Positions 9,471 through 18,744 of a stretch of DNA of 64,000 bases are shown one piece after another. A model generated the notes under the pieces. That model saw only the letters and a list, made by a program, of their open reading frames with translations, was not told the origin of the DNA and ran no database searches. Source of the stretch: Protaetiibacter sp. SSC-01 (lineage in GTDB: Bacteria; Actinomycetota; Actinomycetes; Actinomycetales; Microbacteriaceae); the NCBI RefSeq assembly GCF_014483895.1, contig NZ_CP059987.1:124001-188000 (forward strand). The letters are read 5' to 3'. The translations under genes and the position numbers were made by a program. Position 1 is the stretch's first letter. Every line of letters starts with the position of its first letter.

Positions 9471-10247
9471 TCAGTCTACGACGCGCGCATGCTCGAGGTC
9501 GGCGAGCCCGCGCGGCCACGCGTCCTCGATCGACCAGCGGGCCCAGTCGGAGTAGCCCGACGCCGAGGGGTGGAAGCGGTCGGATGCGAAGAAGTCCGGT
9601 CCGTAGGCGGGCGGCAGCTGGTCGGTCATCATCCAGCGCTCGTCGCGCGCGACGACCCGGCGGGCGGCCCGCTCGAGGTTGCGCGAGTGTCGGTAGAGGG
9701 TCGTGCGCAGGGGGTCGGGCAGCAGCTCGAAGCGCGCGAAGATCGGCAGGTTCGACACGAGGATGCGCGCCTCCGGCAGCCGGTCGCTGAGCGTCTCGAG
9801 CAGGCGGCGCAGGTCGCGCGCGAACGCGCCGGCGGATCGCGCGTGGAGGGCGTCGTTCGCGCCGAGGCTCACGAACACGAGGTCGGCGGGACGCGCGAGC
9901 GCGTCGGTGAGGTACCGGTCGAGGAACTGGCCCGTGTGCACGCCGTTCTCGCCGACCGCGCGCCAGATGACGCCACGGCCCGTGCGGGCGTGCAGCTCGC
10001 GCGCGAGCGCGCCCGGCAGCGCCTCGTCCTGCGTCGCGGCGCCGACGCCCGCGGCGGTCGAGTCGCCGATGACGGCGAGGCGCAGCGGGTCGGGGCCCTC
10101 GAGCTTGCCCTCCCAGGGGCGGGCGGCATCCGGCAGCTTCTCGACGTTCGCGAGCAGTGTGCGACGCTGGGCCAGGATGCGGGCCCCGTGCAGCACGAGG
10201 AACGCGCGGCTGGCGCGCAGCGCGCGGGGTTCCACGGGGTCGGTCAC
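9471..10247 (-). CDS. SGNH/GDSL-type hydrolase
   Basis: The 258-residue protein has the four SGNH blocks: [10 protein letters not shown] (Ser, block I), a Gly in block II, LGANDAL (Asn, block III), and [10 protein letters not shown] (Asp and His, block V). It is predicted to act as an esterase or lipase. No obvious signal peptide is present, so it is probably cytoplasmic. GTG 10247 is preceded by TACACT exactly six bases upstream, supporting a leaderless start. It lies just upstream of purS-purQ on the same strand and could share transcripts with them. Substrate unknown. Confidence 0.83.
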   Translation of the reverse strand: MTDPVEPRALRASRAFLVLHGARILAQRRTLLANVEKLPDAARPWEGKLEGPDPLRLAVIGDSTAAGVGAATQDEALPGALARELHARTGRGVIWRAVGENGVHTGQFLDRYLTDALARPADLVFVSLGANDALHARSAGAFARDLRRLLETLSDRLPEARILVSNLPIFARFELLPDPLRTTLYRHSRNLERAARRVVARDERWMMTDQLPPAYGPDFFASDRFHPSASGYSDWARWSIEDAWPRGLADLEHARVVD

Positions 10248-10282
10248 GGTGCGAGTGTAGGTGAGGGATCCCGCAGCTTCGC

Positions 10283-11167
10283 TCAGCCGCGGCCGGGCGT
10301 CGTCACGAGGATGCGGTTGGCCCACGGGTCCTCGAGCTCGACCGTGCGGCCGTCGTCGCGGGTCTCGATGCCGAAGTGCGCGAGACGCTCGCCGAGCTCT
10401 CCGAGCGCGTCGGCATCCGGCACCTCGATGTCGACGCGGCCGAGGCCGAGCGTCTGCTGGCGGCGGCCGGCGCCGCGCGAGTTCCACACGTTCATGGCCA
10501 TGTGGTGGTGGTAGCCGCCCGCCGACACGAACACGGCCTGGTCGGGGATGCTGATGGTCTCGTCGAAGCCGAGGCGGTCGACGTAGAAGGCGCGGGCGCT
10601 CGCGGTGTCGCCGACCGAGAGATGCACGTGGCCGACACGCGCGTCGCCGGGGAGCGGGCCCGCGAGGCCCTCCTCGGTGAGGTTCTCCTGCAGGAAGCGG
10701 TTCGGGTCGAGGTAGACGGTGCCCATCTCGATCGTGCCGTGCACCCAGCTCCACTGCGTGCGGTCACGGTCCCAGTAGAGCTCGACGCCGTTGCCCTCGG
10801 GGTCGTCGAAGTAGAACGCGTTCGACACGAAGTGGTCGGACGAGCCCGTGAAGGTGCCCGGATGCTTCTGCGCGACCGAGTAGACGGCCGCGGCGAGCGC
10901 GGCCTTCGTGTCGAAGAGGATCGCCGTGTGGAACAGGCCCGCCTCGCGCGGCCCGGCGTGCCGCAGCTCGGGGGTGTGCACGAGGATCACGACCGGGCGG
11001 TCGCCCTCGGGCGTGCGGCGGCCGAGCACGGTGCGGGGACCGGATGCGTCGAGCTCATCGAGCCCGACGGCGTCGCGGTAGTAGCGCGTCATCGCATCGA
11101 GGTCGGCGACGTTGAGGGTCACCGCGCCCATGGCGGTGTCGTGAGCGAGGCGGGGCGTGTCGGTCAT
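10283..11167 (-). CDS. Two-domain VOC protein (CatE/catechol 2,3-dioxygenase-like glyoxalase)
   Basis: The 294-residue protein carries two vicinal-oxygen-chelate domains (about 10-140 and 165-290), the layout of extradiol dioxygenases of the COG2514 type. Possible metal ligands are His in GLFHTAILF, His residues in GHVHLSVGD and YHHHMAMNVW, and Glu in the GNGVELYW and VELEDPWANR regions. Aromatic-ring cleavage or quinone/thiol detoxification is possible. ATG 11167 was chosen because it starts at the conserved region; a box TATTGT lies ten bases upstream. An inverted repeat in the promoter suggests control by a MarR/MhqR-like protein. Confidence 0.75.
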   Translation of the reverse strand: MTDTPRLAHDTAMGAVTLNVADLDAMTRYYRDAVGLDELDASGPRTVLGRRTPEGDRPVVILVHTPELRHAGPREAGLFHTAILFDTKAALAAAVYSVAQKHPGTFTGSSDHFVSNAFYFDDPEGNGVELYWDRDRTQWSWVHGTIEMGTVYLDPNRFLQENLTEEGLAGPLPGDARVGHVHLSVGDTASARAFYVDRLGFDETISIPDQAVFVSAGGYHHHMAMNVWNSRGAGRRQQTLGLGRVDIEVPDADALGELGERLAHFGIETRDDGRTVELEDPWANRILVTTPGRG

Positions 11168-11174
11168 GGCACGT

Positions 11175-11206
11175 ACAACAATACTTGATGCGACAACTAT
11201 TCCGAC
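11175..11206 (-). promoter_or_regulatory. Candidate promoter and MarR-like operator of the VOC gene
   Basis: On the minus strand the region reads TAGTTGTCGCATCAAGTATT followed by GTTGTA. The half-sites TAGTTG and CAAGTA form an inverted pair (5 of 6 positions) around a six-base spacer and lie against the -10-like TATTGT. Catechol/quinone-type dioxygenases are often controlled by MarR proteins of the MhqR class; the regulator here is not identified. Confidence 0.4.
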
Positions 11207-11268
11207 AGTGTTGCGGGGGCGCGCACCCCCGCTGGGCGTCACCGCTCGTGACGCGGGCCGCCGCTGTA

Positions 11269-11541
11269 CCGCTGGTTGAGTGCCGCGCGCCGCGCCCGCA
11301 GGGCGCGACGCACGGCGTATCGAAACCCGAGGGACGTATGACGTGCGGAGGGATCGCATCCCGTGGCCCGCTGTTGATACGCGGGTGCGAGGGTTTCGAT
11401 ACGCGTCGTGCCGCGCGGACGCGCGGCACGACGCTACTCAACCAACGGAGAGGCGCGAGTTTCGCTACTCAACCCACGGAGAGGCGCGAGTTTCGCTACT
11501 CAACCCACGGAGAGGCGCGAGTTTCGCTACTCAACCAACGG
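11269..11541. repeat. Family E repeat copy 2 with 31-bp tandem array
   Basis: The element starts with gctggttgag, passes through gtatcgaaacc and a matching gtttcgatacgcg, and ends in a tandem array. The array is three 31-bp units (11434-11464, 11465-11495, 11496-11526) plus a 15-base partial. Each unit holds the right-end module ctactcaacc(a/c)acgg followed by agaggcgcgagtttcg. Together with flanking DNA it fills most of the 387-base gap between the VOC gene and the stop of purC. No gene is seen in that gap. Confidence 0.88.
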
Positions 11542-11554
11542 CGTGAGGGCGACG

Positions 11555-12448
11555 CTACGCCGTCAACCGCTCGATGAGCTCGCGGTACCGCGCCGCCGTG
11601 CGCTCCACGATCTCGGCGGGCAGCTCGGGCGGGGTGCCCGTCTTGTCCCAGTTGGCCGCGAGCCAGTCGCGCACGATCTGCTTGTCGAAGCTGTCGAGCC
11701 GGTGCTCGCCGCCGGCCGCGTAGAGCTCGGCATCCCAGTAGCGCGACGAGTCCGAGGTGAGCACCTCGTCCGCGAGCGTGATCTCGCCCGTCTCCGGGTC
11801 GCGTCCGAACTCGAACTTGGTGTCGGCGAGGATCACGCCGCGCGCCTCGGCGATCGCCGACGCATCCGCGAACACCCGCAGGCTCAGCTCGCGGATCGCC
11901 GCCGCATCCGCCTCTCCCACGAGCTCGACGGTGCGCTCGTACGAGATGTTCTCGTCGTGCTCGCCGAGCGGCGCCTTGTAGGCGGGGGTGTAGATGGGCT
12001 CGGGCAGGCGGTCGCCGTTCGACAGCCCGGCGGGCAGCGGGATGCCGCACACCGCCTGAGTCTGCTGGTACTCGGCCCAGCCCGAGCCGACGAGGTAGCC
12101 GCGAACGACCGCCTCGATGGGGAACATGTCGAGCCGCTTCACGAGCATGGCGCGCTCGGCGACATCCGGGGGCAGCGGGGTCTGCAGGGCGGCGAGCCCG
12201 CCGCGGGTCGGCTCGACGAGGTGGTTCGGCACGCCGAGCCGCCCGAACCACCACAGGCTCAGTTGCGTGAGCAGCGCCCCCTTGCCGGGGATGCCGGGCT
12301 CGAGCACGTGGTCGAACGCGCTCACGCGATCGGATGCGACGACGAGCGCGCGCCCCGGCTCGGTGTCGGAGAGGTAGAGGTCGCGCACCTTGCCCGAGTA
12401 CTCGTGGCGCCAGCGCAGCGCCTCGAGCCGCGGGTCGCCGGCGCTCAT
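11555..12448 (-). CDS. purC: Phosphoribosylaminoimidazole-succinocarboxamide synthase
   Basis: Joins CAIR and aspartate with ATP to make SAICAR. The 297-residue protein has the SAICAR-synthase signatures: YSGKVRDLY at the N terminus, SVFDH-like ASDRVSAFDHVL, and GVILADTKFEFG. Its size matches the longer bacterial/yeast-like form. The start ATG 12448 overlaps the purD stop by four bases (ATGA), giving purD-purC coupling. The 3' end abuts the tandem array of repeat copy 2, 13 bases past the stop. Confidence 0.95.
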   Translation of the reverse strand: MSAGDPRLEALRWRHEYSGKVRDLYLSDTEPGRALVVASDRVSAFDHVLEPGIPGKGALLTQLSLWWFGRLGVPNHLVEPTRGGLAALQTPLPPDVAERAMLVKRLDMFPIEAVVRGYLVGSGWAEYQQTQAVCGIPLPAGLSNGDRLPEPIYTPAYKAPLGEHDENISYERTVELVGEADAAAIRELSLRVFADASAIAEARGVILADTKFEFGRDPETGEITLADEVLTSDSSRYWDAELYAAGGEHRLDSFDKQIVRDWLAANWDKTGTPPELPAEIVERTAARYRELIERLTA

Positions 12449-13731
12449 CGCACGACCCGCTCGGCGATGTCGCGGCGGTAGTGGCCGCCCTCGAGACGGA
12501 TGCGGCCGAGCGCCTCGTAGGCGGCGTCGCGCGCCGCGCGGAACCCGTCGCCGCGGCCGACGACGCCGAGCACGCGCCCGCCCGTCGCGACGAAGCGGTC
12601 GTCGGAGACCGCGGTGCCCGCGTGCAGGATCGTGACGCCGGGCACCTGGGCGGCATCCGCGAGCCCCTCGATCTCGCGGCCCGTGATGGGGTCCTCGGGG
12701 TAGCCCTCGCTCGCGAGCACGACGACGACGGCGTCCTCGTCGGAGAAGGTCGGATACGGCAGCCGACCGAGCCCGCCGGTCGCGGCCGCGAGCAGCAGTT
12801 GCGAGAGCGGGGTCGTGAGGCGCGGCAGCACGACCTGCGTCTCGGGGTCGCCGAAGCGGGCGTTGAACTCGATGACGCGCACGGCGCCGCCGCCCGGGCC
12901 CCCTTCGTCGGTGATGATGAGGCCGCAGTAGAGGAGGCCGATGAACGGCGTGCCTTCCTCCTCGAGGGCGCGCACCGTCGGCAGGGCGATCGTGTCGAGC
13001 ACCTCGTCGACGAACGCGGCCTCGGCCCCCCAGCGGTCGGCGAGCCACGGCAGCGGCGAGTAGGCGCCCATGCCACCCGTGTTCGGGCCCTCGTCGCCGT
13101 CGTAGGCGCGCTTGTAGTCCTGGGCGGGGCTGAGCGGCACGACGTCGTGGCCGTCGGCGAGGAAGAAGAGCGACACCTCCTGGCCCGAGAGGAACTCCTC
13201 GACGAGCACGGGGCCGTGCTGCAGGTAGTACTCGCCGTGGGCGAGCGCCGCGTCGCGGTCGGTCGTCACGAGCACGCCCTTGCCGGCGGCGAGCCCGTCG
13301 GCCTTGACGACGTGCGGGGCACCCAGCTCGTCGAGAGCGGATGCGAGCTCCTCGCCCGTCGTGGCGCGCACGGCCCGGCCGGTCGGCACGTTCGCCTTCT
13401 CCATGATGCGCTTCGCGAACGCCTTCGAGCCCTCGAGCGCGGCGGCCGCCTTGCCGGGGCCGAACACCGGCACGCCCTTCGCGCGCAGCGCATCCGCCAC
13501 CCCCGCGACGAGCGGGGCCTCGGGGCCGACGACGACGAGCTCGATGTCGTTGTCGAGCGCGTACTGCGTGACGATGCGGCCGTTGGTCGCGTCGAGCGCG
13601 ACCGTCTCGACGCGCGCGGCGATGCCGGCGTTGCCGGGAGCGGCGGTGATCTCGTGCCCCGCGTCCTCCGCGAGGAGGGCTTCGACGATGGCGTGCTCGC
13701 GGGCACCGGATCCGAGGACGAGGATCTTCAC
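12445..13731 (-). CDS. purD: Phosphoribosylamine-glycine ligase
   Basis: ATP-grasp ligase that forms GAR from phosphoribosylamine and glycine. The 428-residue protein begins MKILVLGSGAREHAI, carries the ATP-grasp segment VVKADGLAAGKGV, and has the GARS signature PNTGGMGAYSP. The start is GTG 13731, with TAGCCT (13738-13743, minus strand) exactly six bases before it and no Shine-Dalgarno, so the transcript is likely leaderless. It heads the purD-purC operon. The 201 bases between it and the divergent gene at 13933 hold promoters but no visible coding sequence. Confidence 0.95.
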   Translation of the reverse strand: MKILVLGSGAREHAIVEALLAEDAGHEITAAPGNAGIAARVETVALDATNGRIVTQYALDNDIELVVVGPEAPLVAGVADALRAKGVPVFGPGKAAAALEGSKAFAKRIMEKANVPTGRAVRATTGEELASALDELGAPHVVKADGLAAGKGVLVTTDRDAALAHGEYYLQHGPVLVEEFLSGQEVSLFFLADGHDVVPLSPAQDYKRAYDGDEGPNTGGMGAYSPLPWLADRWGAEAAFVDEVLDTIALPTVRALEEEGTPFIGLLYCGLIITDEGGPGGGAVRVIEFNARFGDPETQVVLPRLTTPLSQLLLAAATGGLGRLPYPTFSDEDAVVVVLASEGYPEDPITGREIEGLADAAQVPGVTILHAGTAVSDDRFVATGGRVLGVVGRGDGFRAARDAAYEALGRIRLEGGHYRRDIAERVVR

Positions 13732-13932
13732 CCGGACAGGCTACCCGGCCCGCGTCGGGTGGCCCCGCGCGGCGTCGGACGCAGCGGGCGGCGAAGTGCG
13801 CAGGTGGCGGGAGGAACTACCCCCACCCGGCGCTGCGTTCGCCGCCCGGTCGTGCGGGTGCTCCCGCCGCTCGTGTCGTTGCTCCCGCCGATGGCACGCC
13901 GCGTGCGGGACGGCGCGGGGTAGCGTCGTCCC

Positions 13933-14298
13933 GTGGCGGTGAAGCGGCGGATCGGCGGGGATGCGGGGCGCGCGGCCGTGCGCGCGTGGCAGGGCGGCGC
14001 GGACGACCGGCAGACGACGGCGACGGCGGTGAGGTTCCTGCTCGAGCAGCTCGCGAGCGACCACGAGGGCAACTCGGTCGAGGTGCGCGTGCCGCCGTTC
14101 GGTGCGACCCAGGCGATCGAGGGTCCGCGGCACACGCGCGGCACCCCGCCGAACGTCGTCGAGACGGATGCCGTCACCTGGCTCGAGCTCGCCACGGGCG
14201 CGCTGACATGGGATGCCGCGGTCGCGGACGCGCGCGTCTCCGCCTCGGGTACGCGCGCCGACCTCTCCGAGGTGCTCCCCATCCGCTGGGGCGCCTGA
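13933..14298 (+). CDS. Sterol-carrier (SCP)-like family protein
   Basis: The 121-residue protein begins [19 protein letters not shown] and contains [18 protein letters not shown], then [20 protein letters not shown]. This hydrophobic-pocket strand/helix pattern is found in the bacterial SCP-like proteins that often sit next to purD in Microbacteriaceae. Lipid binding is predicted but unproven. The GTG start has TAGCGT exactly six bases upstream, so it is probably leaderless. It is divergent from purD. Family call rests on motif resemblance from memory. Confidence 0.6.
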   Translation: MAVKRRIGGDAGRAAVRAWQGGADDRQTTATAVRFLLEQLASDHEGNSVEVRVPPFGATQAIEGPRHTRGTPPNVVETDAVTWLELATGALTWDAAVADARVSASGTRADLSEVLPIRWGA

Positions 14299-14338
14299 GC
14301 GGACGCGCTCTCCCGCCGGGCGGTGGCGCCGCGCTTTA

Positions 14339-14453
14339 CCGCTGGTTGAGTAGCCCGCGAAGCGGGCGTATCGAAACCCCACGAACGTCTGACGCCGGTC
14401 GGGTTTCGATACGCGTGCGGTCGCTTCGCGGCCGCTCGCTACTCAACCAGCGG
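14339..14453. repeat. Family E inverted repeat copy 3
   Basis: The left end ccgctggttgagtagcc with the small stem cccgcgaagcggg leads to gtatcgaaacc. The right end ggtttcgatacgcg leads to gctactcaaccagcgg. This is the simplest complete copy: one left and one right end without tandem additions. It lies between the SCP-like gene and a small membrane-protein gene. Confidence 0.88.
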
Positions 14454-14525
14454 TGATGGGTGATCCGCGCGTGCGGCGGGCAGCGGGTGCGGCGGGCGCC
14501 CAGGCCCGTGCGCGACAATGGAGGG

Positions 14526-14930
14526 GTGAGCGAGCCCGAGAACACCGCCGACGAGACGAGCGAGAGTGCGCCCGCCGCACCCGCGTCCGCGCCCGCCGCA
14601 CCCGCACCCGCATCCGCGCCCGCCTCGGCAGAGCCCGCGCCCGCCCCCGCCCCCGCCCCCGTCGACGTCGAGCGCGCGAAGGTGCGCCGCGCCCCCAAGA
14701 TCGGCGTGTTCCTCGTCGTGGGGGCCGCGCTCGGCGCGCTCGTGACGCTCATCCTCACGAGCCTGTTCCCCGCCGACCCGAACGTCGGGTTCGCCGCGAC
14801 GTACGCCTACTTCCTCGTCTACGGCATCCCGCTCGGACTGCTCGTCGGCGGCGTCCTGGGCCTCGTGCTCGACCGCGTCAGCCTGCGCCGCTCGCGCGAG
14901 GTCGACGTCGAGCACCAGCGCGTCGACTGA
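14526..14930 (+). CDS. Small membrane protein with Ala/Pro-rich N-terminal tail
   Basis: GTG 14526 was chosen over the longer frame because the extra residues would fall in repeat DNA and a GGAGGGG lies just upstream. The 134-residue protein has an N-terminal low-complexity region rich in Ala and Pro (about residues 15-55), then two membrane helices: IGVFLVVGAALGALVTLIL and YFLVYGIPLGLLVGGVLGLV. A short charged tail follows. It belongs to a set of uncharacterised actinobacterial two-helix proteins. It is convergent with purF. Function unknown. Confidence 0.72.
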   Translation: MSEPENTADETSESAPAAPASAPAAPAPASAPASAEPAPAPAPAPVDVERAKVRRAPKIGVFLVVGAALGALVTLILTSLFPADPNVGFAATYAYFLVYGIPLGLLVGGVLGLVLDRVSLRRSREVDVEHQRVD

Positions 14931-15005
14931 CGCTCAGACGCCCCAGACGCCCAGACGCCCCAGACGCACCGGCAGCACCCACCGCACCAGCCGCATCCGC
15001 CCCCG

Positions 15006-16463
15006 TCAGCTGAGCTGGTTGCGCTCGACCCACTCGAGGTACTCGGGTGTCACCGAGCCGGTGATGTACTCGCCCGTGAAGCAGCTCATCTCGAGGTCGG
15101 TGATCGACGAGCCCTCGAGGATGGCCGACTTCATGTCCTCGACCTCCTGGTAGATGAGGTAGTCGGCGCCGAGGGCCGTCGCGATCTCGGGGATCTTGCG
15201 CCCGGATGCGATGAGCTCGGCCCGCGAGGGCATGTTGATGCCGTAGACGTGCGGGTAGCGCACGGGCGGGGCGGCCGAGGTGAAGGTGACCGAGTTGGCG
15301 CCCGCCTGGCGCGCCATATCGACGATCTCCTTCGAGGTCGTGCCGCGCACGATCGAGTCGTCGACGATGAGCACGTTCTTGCCCTTGAACTCGCTCGACA
15401 TGGCGTTGAGCTTCTGCTTGACGCTCTTCGTGCGCTGCTCCTGGCCCGGCATGATGAACGTGCGGCCGACGTAGCGGTTCTTGTAGAACCCCTCGCGGTA
15501 CTCGATTCCGAGCTTGCGGGCCACCTGCATCGCGGCGGGGCGCGACGAGTCGGGGATCGGCATGACGACGTCGATCGCGCCCGACGGCGTGTACTTCGCG
15601 ATCGTGTCGGCGAGGCGGTCGCCGAGGCGCAGACGCGCGTCGTAGACCGAGATGCCGTTCATGATCGAGTCGGGGCGCGCGAGGTAGACGTACTCGAACG
15701 AGCACGGGATGAGCCGCGGGTCCTTCGCGCACTGGCGCGCGTACAGCTCGCCCGAGCGCGTGATGAACACGGCCTCGCCGGGGGCGACATCCCGCACGAC
15801 CTCGTAGCCGCCGTGCTCGAGCACGAGCGACTCGGATGCGACCACCCACTCTTCGCCCACGAGCCCGGCGCTGCGGCGGCCCAGGATGAGGGGGCGGATG
15901 CCGTAGGGGTCCCGGAAGGCGAGCAGGCCGTGTCCCGCGATGAGGGCGATCGCGGCGTAGGAGCCCTCGACGCGCTCGTGCAGAGTCTCGATCGCGTCGA
16001 ACACCTGGTCGGGGTCGAGCTCGGCGCCGCGGATCTGCGCCTGCAGCTCGTTCGCGAGCACGTTGACGAGAAGCTCGGTGTCGGAGCTCGTGTTGAGGTG
16101 CCGGCGGTCGGTGTGGAAGAGCGCCTCGGTGAGCTCGCGCGTGTTCGTGAGGTTGCCGTTGTGCACGAGCACGATGCCGTAGGGCGCGTTGACGTAGAAC
16201 GGCTGCGCCTCCTGCTCCTTCGATGCGTCGCCGCGCGTCGCGTAGCGCACGTGGCCGAGTCCCATGTTGCCGAGCAGGGTGCGCATGTCGCGCGTGCGGT
16301 ACGCCTCGCGCACCTGCCCCTTGGCCTTGAACATGTGGATGATCGAGCCCTCGGCGGTCGCGATGCCCGTCGAGTCCTGGCCGCGATGCTGGAGGAGGGA
16401 CAGGCTGTCGTAGACCTGCTGGTTGACGGGGCTCGATGAGACGATGCCGACGATGCCGCACAT
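15006..16463 (-). CDS. purF: Amidophosphoribosyltransferase
   Basis: Catalyses the first committed step, PRPP plus glutamine to phosphoribosylamine. The 485-residue protein begins MCGIVGIV, so Cys2 becomes the glutaminase nucleophile directly after Met removal and there is no propeptide. The glutaminase domain continues through HRGQDSTGIAT. The PRPP-binding loop VLIVDDSIVRGTTSKEI sits in the C-terminal half, and MSCFTGEY near the end retains a Cys common to PurF proteins. AGGAGCAG precedes the ATG. A surface-protein gene separates it from purM, which runs the opposite way. Confidence 0.95.
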   Translation of the reverse strand: MCGIVGIVSSSPVNQQVYDSLSLLQHRGQDSTGIATAEGSIIHMFKAKGQVREAYRTRDMRTLLGNMGLGHVRYATRGDASKEQEAQPFYVNAPYGIVLVHNGNLTNTRELTEALFHTDRRHLNTSSDTELLVNVLANELQAQIRGAELDPDQVFDAIETLHERVEGSYAAIALIAGHGLLAFRDPYGIRPLILGRRSAGLVGEEWVVASESLVLEHGGYEVVRDVAPGEAVFITRSGELYARQCAKDPRLIPCSFEYVYLARPDSIMNGISVYDARLRLGDRLADTIAKYTPSGAIDVVMPIPDSSRPAAMQVARKLGIEYREGFYKNRYVGRTFIMPGQEQRTKSVKQKLNAMSSEFKGKNVLIVDDSIVRGTTSKEIVDMARQAGANSVTFTSAAPPVRYPHVYGINMPSRAELIASGRKIPEIATALGADYLIYQEVEDMKSAILEGSSITDLEMSCFTGEYITGSVTPEYLEWVERNQLS

Positions 16464-16636
16464 GCTGCGGGCTGCTCCTGTGGGTCGGGGGCGCGCACCG
16501 GATTGAGGTACGCCTCATCCTCCCACACCGATTCCGGATGCCGCCCGGGAGCGGCGTCGAGGTTGTCTCACCCCGTTCGGGGGCGATAGGGCTCTTCTGC
16601 CGGATCGGGGTACACCACCGCTGCTTGTATGGGCGG

Positions 16637-18670
16637 ATGCCGCATACACGACGCCGGCCGACGCTGAAGTCGGTTCTCGCCCTCCTGCTCGCCTCCGTCC
16701 TCTCGCTCGGCGCCGTCACCGCGGCCCACGCGGCCCCGGGCCCTACGCTGAGCGGCCTGACCGTCTCGACGGGCGCGCTCGATCCGGGCTTCGCTCCCGG
16801 CGTGACGGAGTACACGATGGAGGTGCCGTTCGGCGTCACCTCCCTCTCCTTCACCCCCACGGTCGCCGACGCGGGATCCACGCTGAGCGTGTGGAACGGC
16901 AGCGCCACCGTCGCCCCCGCGAGCGGCACACCCGTGAACGCGACCCTGCGGCTCGGGGCGAACAGCTTCTTCATCTGGGTCGTCGACGCCTCGTCGGCGT
17001 CGACGCAGTACACGGTGAACGTCACCCGCCTCGCGCCGCCCCCGCCTGCCTACGACCCGCGCCTCACCTCGCTCACGGTCTCGGTGGGCACGCTGTCGCC
17101 TGACTTCGACCCCGCCGTGACGAGCTACCAGGTCGCTGTGGCGTACGAGGAGTCGCTCGTCACGTTCTCGGCGACCTCGACCGACACGGTGACCTACTAC
17201 AACCCCGCCCGCCCCATGATCGGCGGCATGACCTTCATGCAGGTCGGCGGCAACCTGGTGCAGGTCATCGTGACGGCCGGCGACGGCACCACGACGCGCA
17301 CCTACGACATCTCGGTCACGCGCGACACCGCCCCGACGGCGGATGTCGACCTGGATGCGTTCGAGCTGTCGGTCGGCGAGCTCACCCCCGAGTTCGACCC
17401 TGCGATCACCGACTACACCGCGAGCGTGCCGTTCGCCGTCCGCTCGCTGCAGCTCACCGCGTCGCCCTCCGACCCGGCCACGACGATGGAGCTCAACGGG
17501 GCGGCGCTCGCCGACGGCGAGCCGGCCACGGTCTCGGTCAACTACAACGGCGGAAGCGGGTACTCCGTCCGCGTCGTCGCGGCGAACGGGGCCGAGAAGA
17601 GCTACTACGTGCACATCACGCGCGAGCCCCCGTCGGACGACGCAGACCTCACGGCACTCAGCATCTCCGAGGGCACGCTGTCGCCCGACTTCGACAACGC
17701 CGAGACGGCCTACACGGCGACCGTGCCGTACCTCACGACCTCGGTGACCGTCACGGGTGTCGTCTCGGATGCCACGGCCATCCTGCGCGTGAACGGCGTC
17801 GACGTGGCGTCGGGCGCGGCATCCGCTCCAGTGCCGCTCGCCGTGGGCTCGAACACCATCGTGGTCTCCGCAACGGCCGAGGACGGCGTCACCGAGACCT
17901 CCCGCACGATCACCGTGACGCGCGAGGCGCCGGATCTCGACCTCGAGGAGCTCGCGGTCGACGGCTTCGACCTCACCCCCGAGTTCGACGCCTCGGTCAC
18001 CTCCTACGCGGTCACCGTGCCGTACCTGACGACGTCGGTCGACGTCGCGGCTGCGGCCGTGGAGTCGGCGTGGGGTGTCACCATCGCGGGCGAGACCGGC
18101 CCGACGGCGAACGTCTCGCTGCCCGTCGGCACGACGACCGTCGTCGTGCGCGTGACCGCCCTGTACGGCGAGACGCGCGACTACACGATCGTCGTCACGC
18201 GTGAGGCCGCCGCGGCGGCCGTCGTCGACTTCGACCTCGAGTTCGAGGGCGGCGACCCGGCGGCGAACGCGCGCTTCGACGTCACCGCGCAGAACCTGCT
18301 CCCGGGCAGCACCGCGACGGTGACGATGCACTCGACGCCCATCGTGCTCGCGACCGCCCTCGTGGCGGGTGACCGCACGGTCACGATCTCGTCGCGGCTG
18401 CCCGCGTCGATCGAGCCCGGTGCCCACCGCCTCGTGTTCGAGGGCACGTCCGAGGACGGCTCGGCCGTGCAGGTGACGGCGTGGTTCACGGTGCTGCGGA
18501 ACGGCACGATCGGCGCCGTCTCGCTCACGGGTCCCGTCGCCTACACCGAGGCGGCCCTCGCAGCCACGGGCGCGGAGGGAACCGGTGACGCGATGCTCGC
18601 GGCCCTGCTCCTGCTGCTCGGCGGCGCGCTGCTCGTGCGCGCCTCGACTCGTCGCCGCGCGCGCATCTGA
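16637..18670 (+). CDS. Secreted cadherin-like beta-sandwich repeat protein with LAATG sortase anchor
   Basis: The 677-residue protein starts with a signal peptide (LKSVLALLLASVLSLGAVTA, cleavage after AHA). Five domains of about 95 residues follow, each opening like LTVSVGTLSPDFDPAVTSY and closing like YDISVTRD, typical of the bacterial cadherin-like beta-sandwich family. A sixth different domain (about 545-650, containing ATVTMHSTPIVLATA) precedes ALAATGAE, a membrane helix and a RRRAR tail. LAATG fits the LAXTG motif recognised by class E sortases. It is probably wall-anchored and adhesive. It sits between purF and purM. Confidence 0.8.
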   Translation: MPHTRRRPTLKSVLALLLASVLSLGAVTAAHAAPGPTLSGLTVSTGALDPGFAPGVTEYTMEVPFGVTSLSFTPTVADAGSTLSVWNGSATVAPASGTPVNATLRLGANSFFIWVVDASSASTQYTVNVTRLAPPPPAYDPRLTSLTVSVGTLSPDFDPAVTSYQVAVAYEESLVTFSATSTDTVTYYNPARPMIGGMTFMQVGGNLVQVIVTAGDGTTTRTYDISVTRDTAPTADVDLDAFELSVGELTPEFDPAITDYTASVPFAVRSLQLTASPSDPATTMELNGAALADGEPATVSVNYNGGSGYSVRVVAANGAEKSYYVHITREPPSDDADLTALSISEGTLSPDFDNAETAYTATVPYLTTSVTVTGVVSDATAILRVNGVDVASGAASAPVPLAVGSNTIVVSATAEDGVTETSRTITVTREAPDLDLEELAVDGFDLTPEFDASVTSYAVTVPYLTTSVDVAAAAVESAWGVTIAGETGPTANVSLPVGTTTVVVRVTALYGETRDYTIVVTREAAAAAVVDFDLEFEGGDPAANARFDVTAQNLLPGSTATVTMHSTPIVLATALVAGDRTVTISSRLPASIEPGAHRLVFEGTSEDGSAVQVTAWFTVLRNGTIGAVSLTGPVAYTEAALAATGAEGTGDAMLAALLLLLGGALLVRASTRRRARI

Positions 18671-18744
18671 CCCGCGCGCGCGTCTGACCCCGAGGATGCC
18701 GGCGGCGGAGATCCCCGCCGTCGGCACCCGGGTACGCTGGGCGG

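Noticed and set aside
11434-11541. Regular 31-bp repeats considered as a CRISPR array
   Set aside because: There are no variable spacers; units follow each other directly, and no cas genes occur.
14936-14970. Short cagacgccc repeats after the small membrane protein
   Set aside because: Only a few units of simple sequence; no symmetry or link to a gene was seen.
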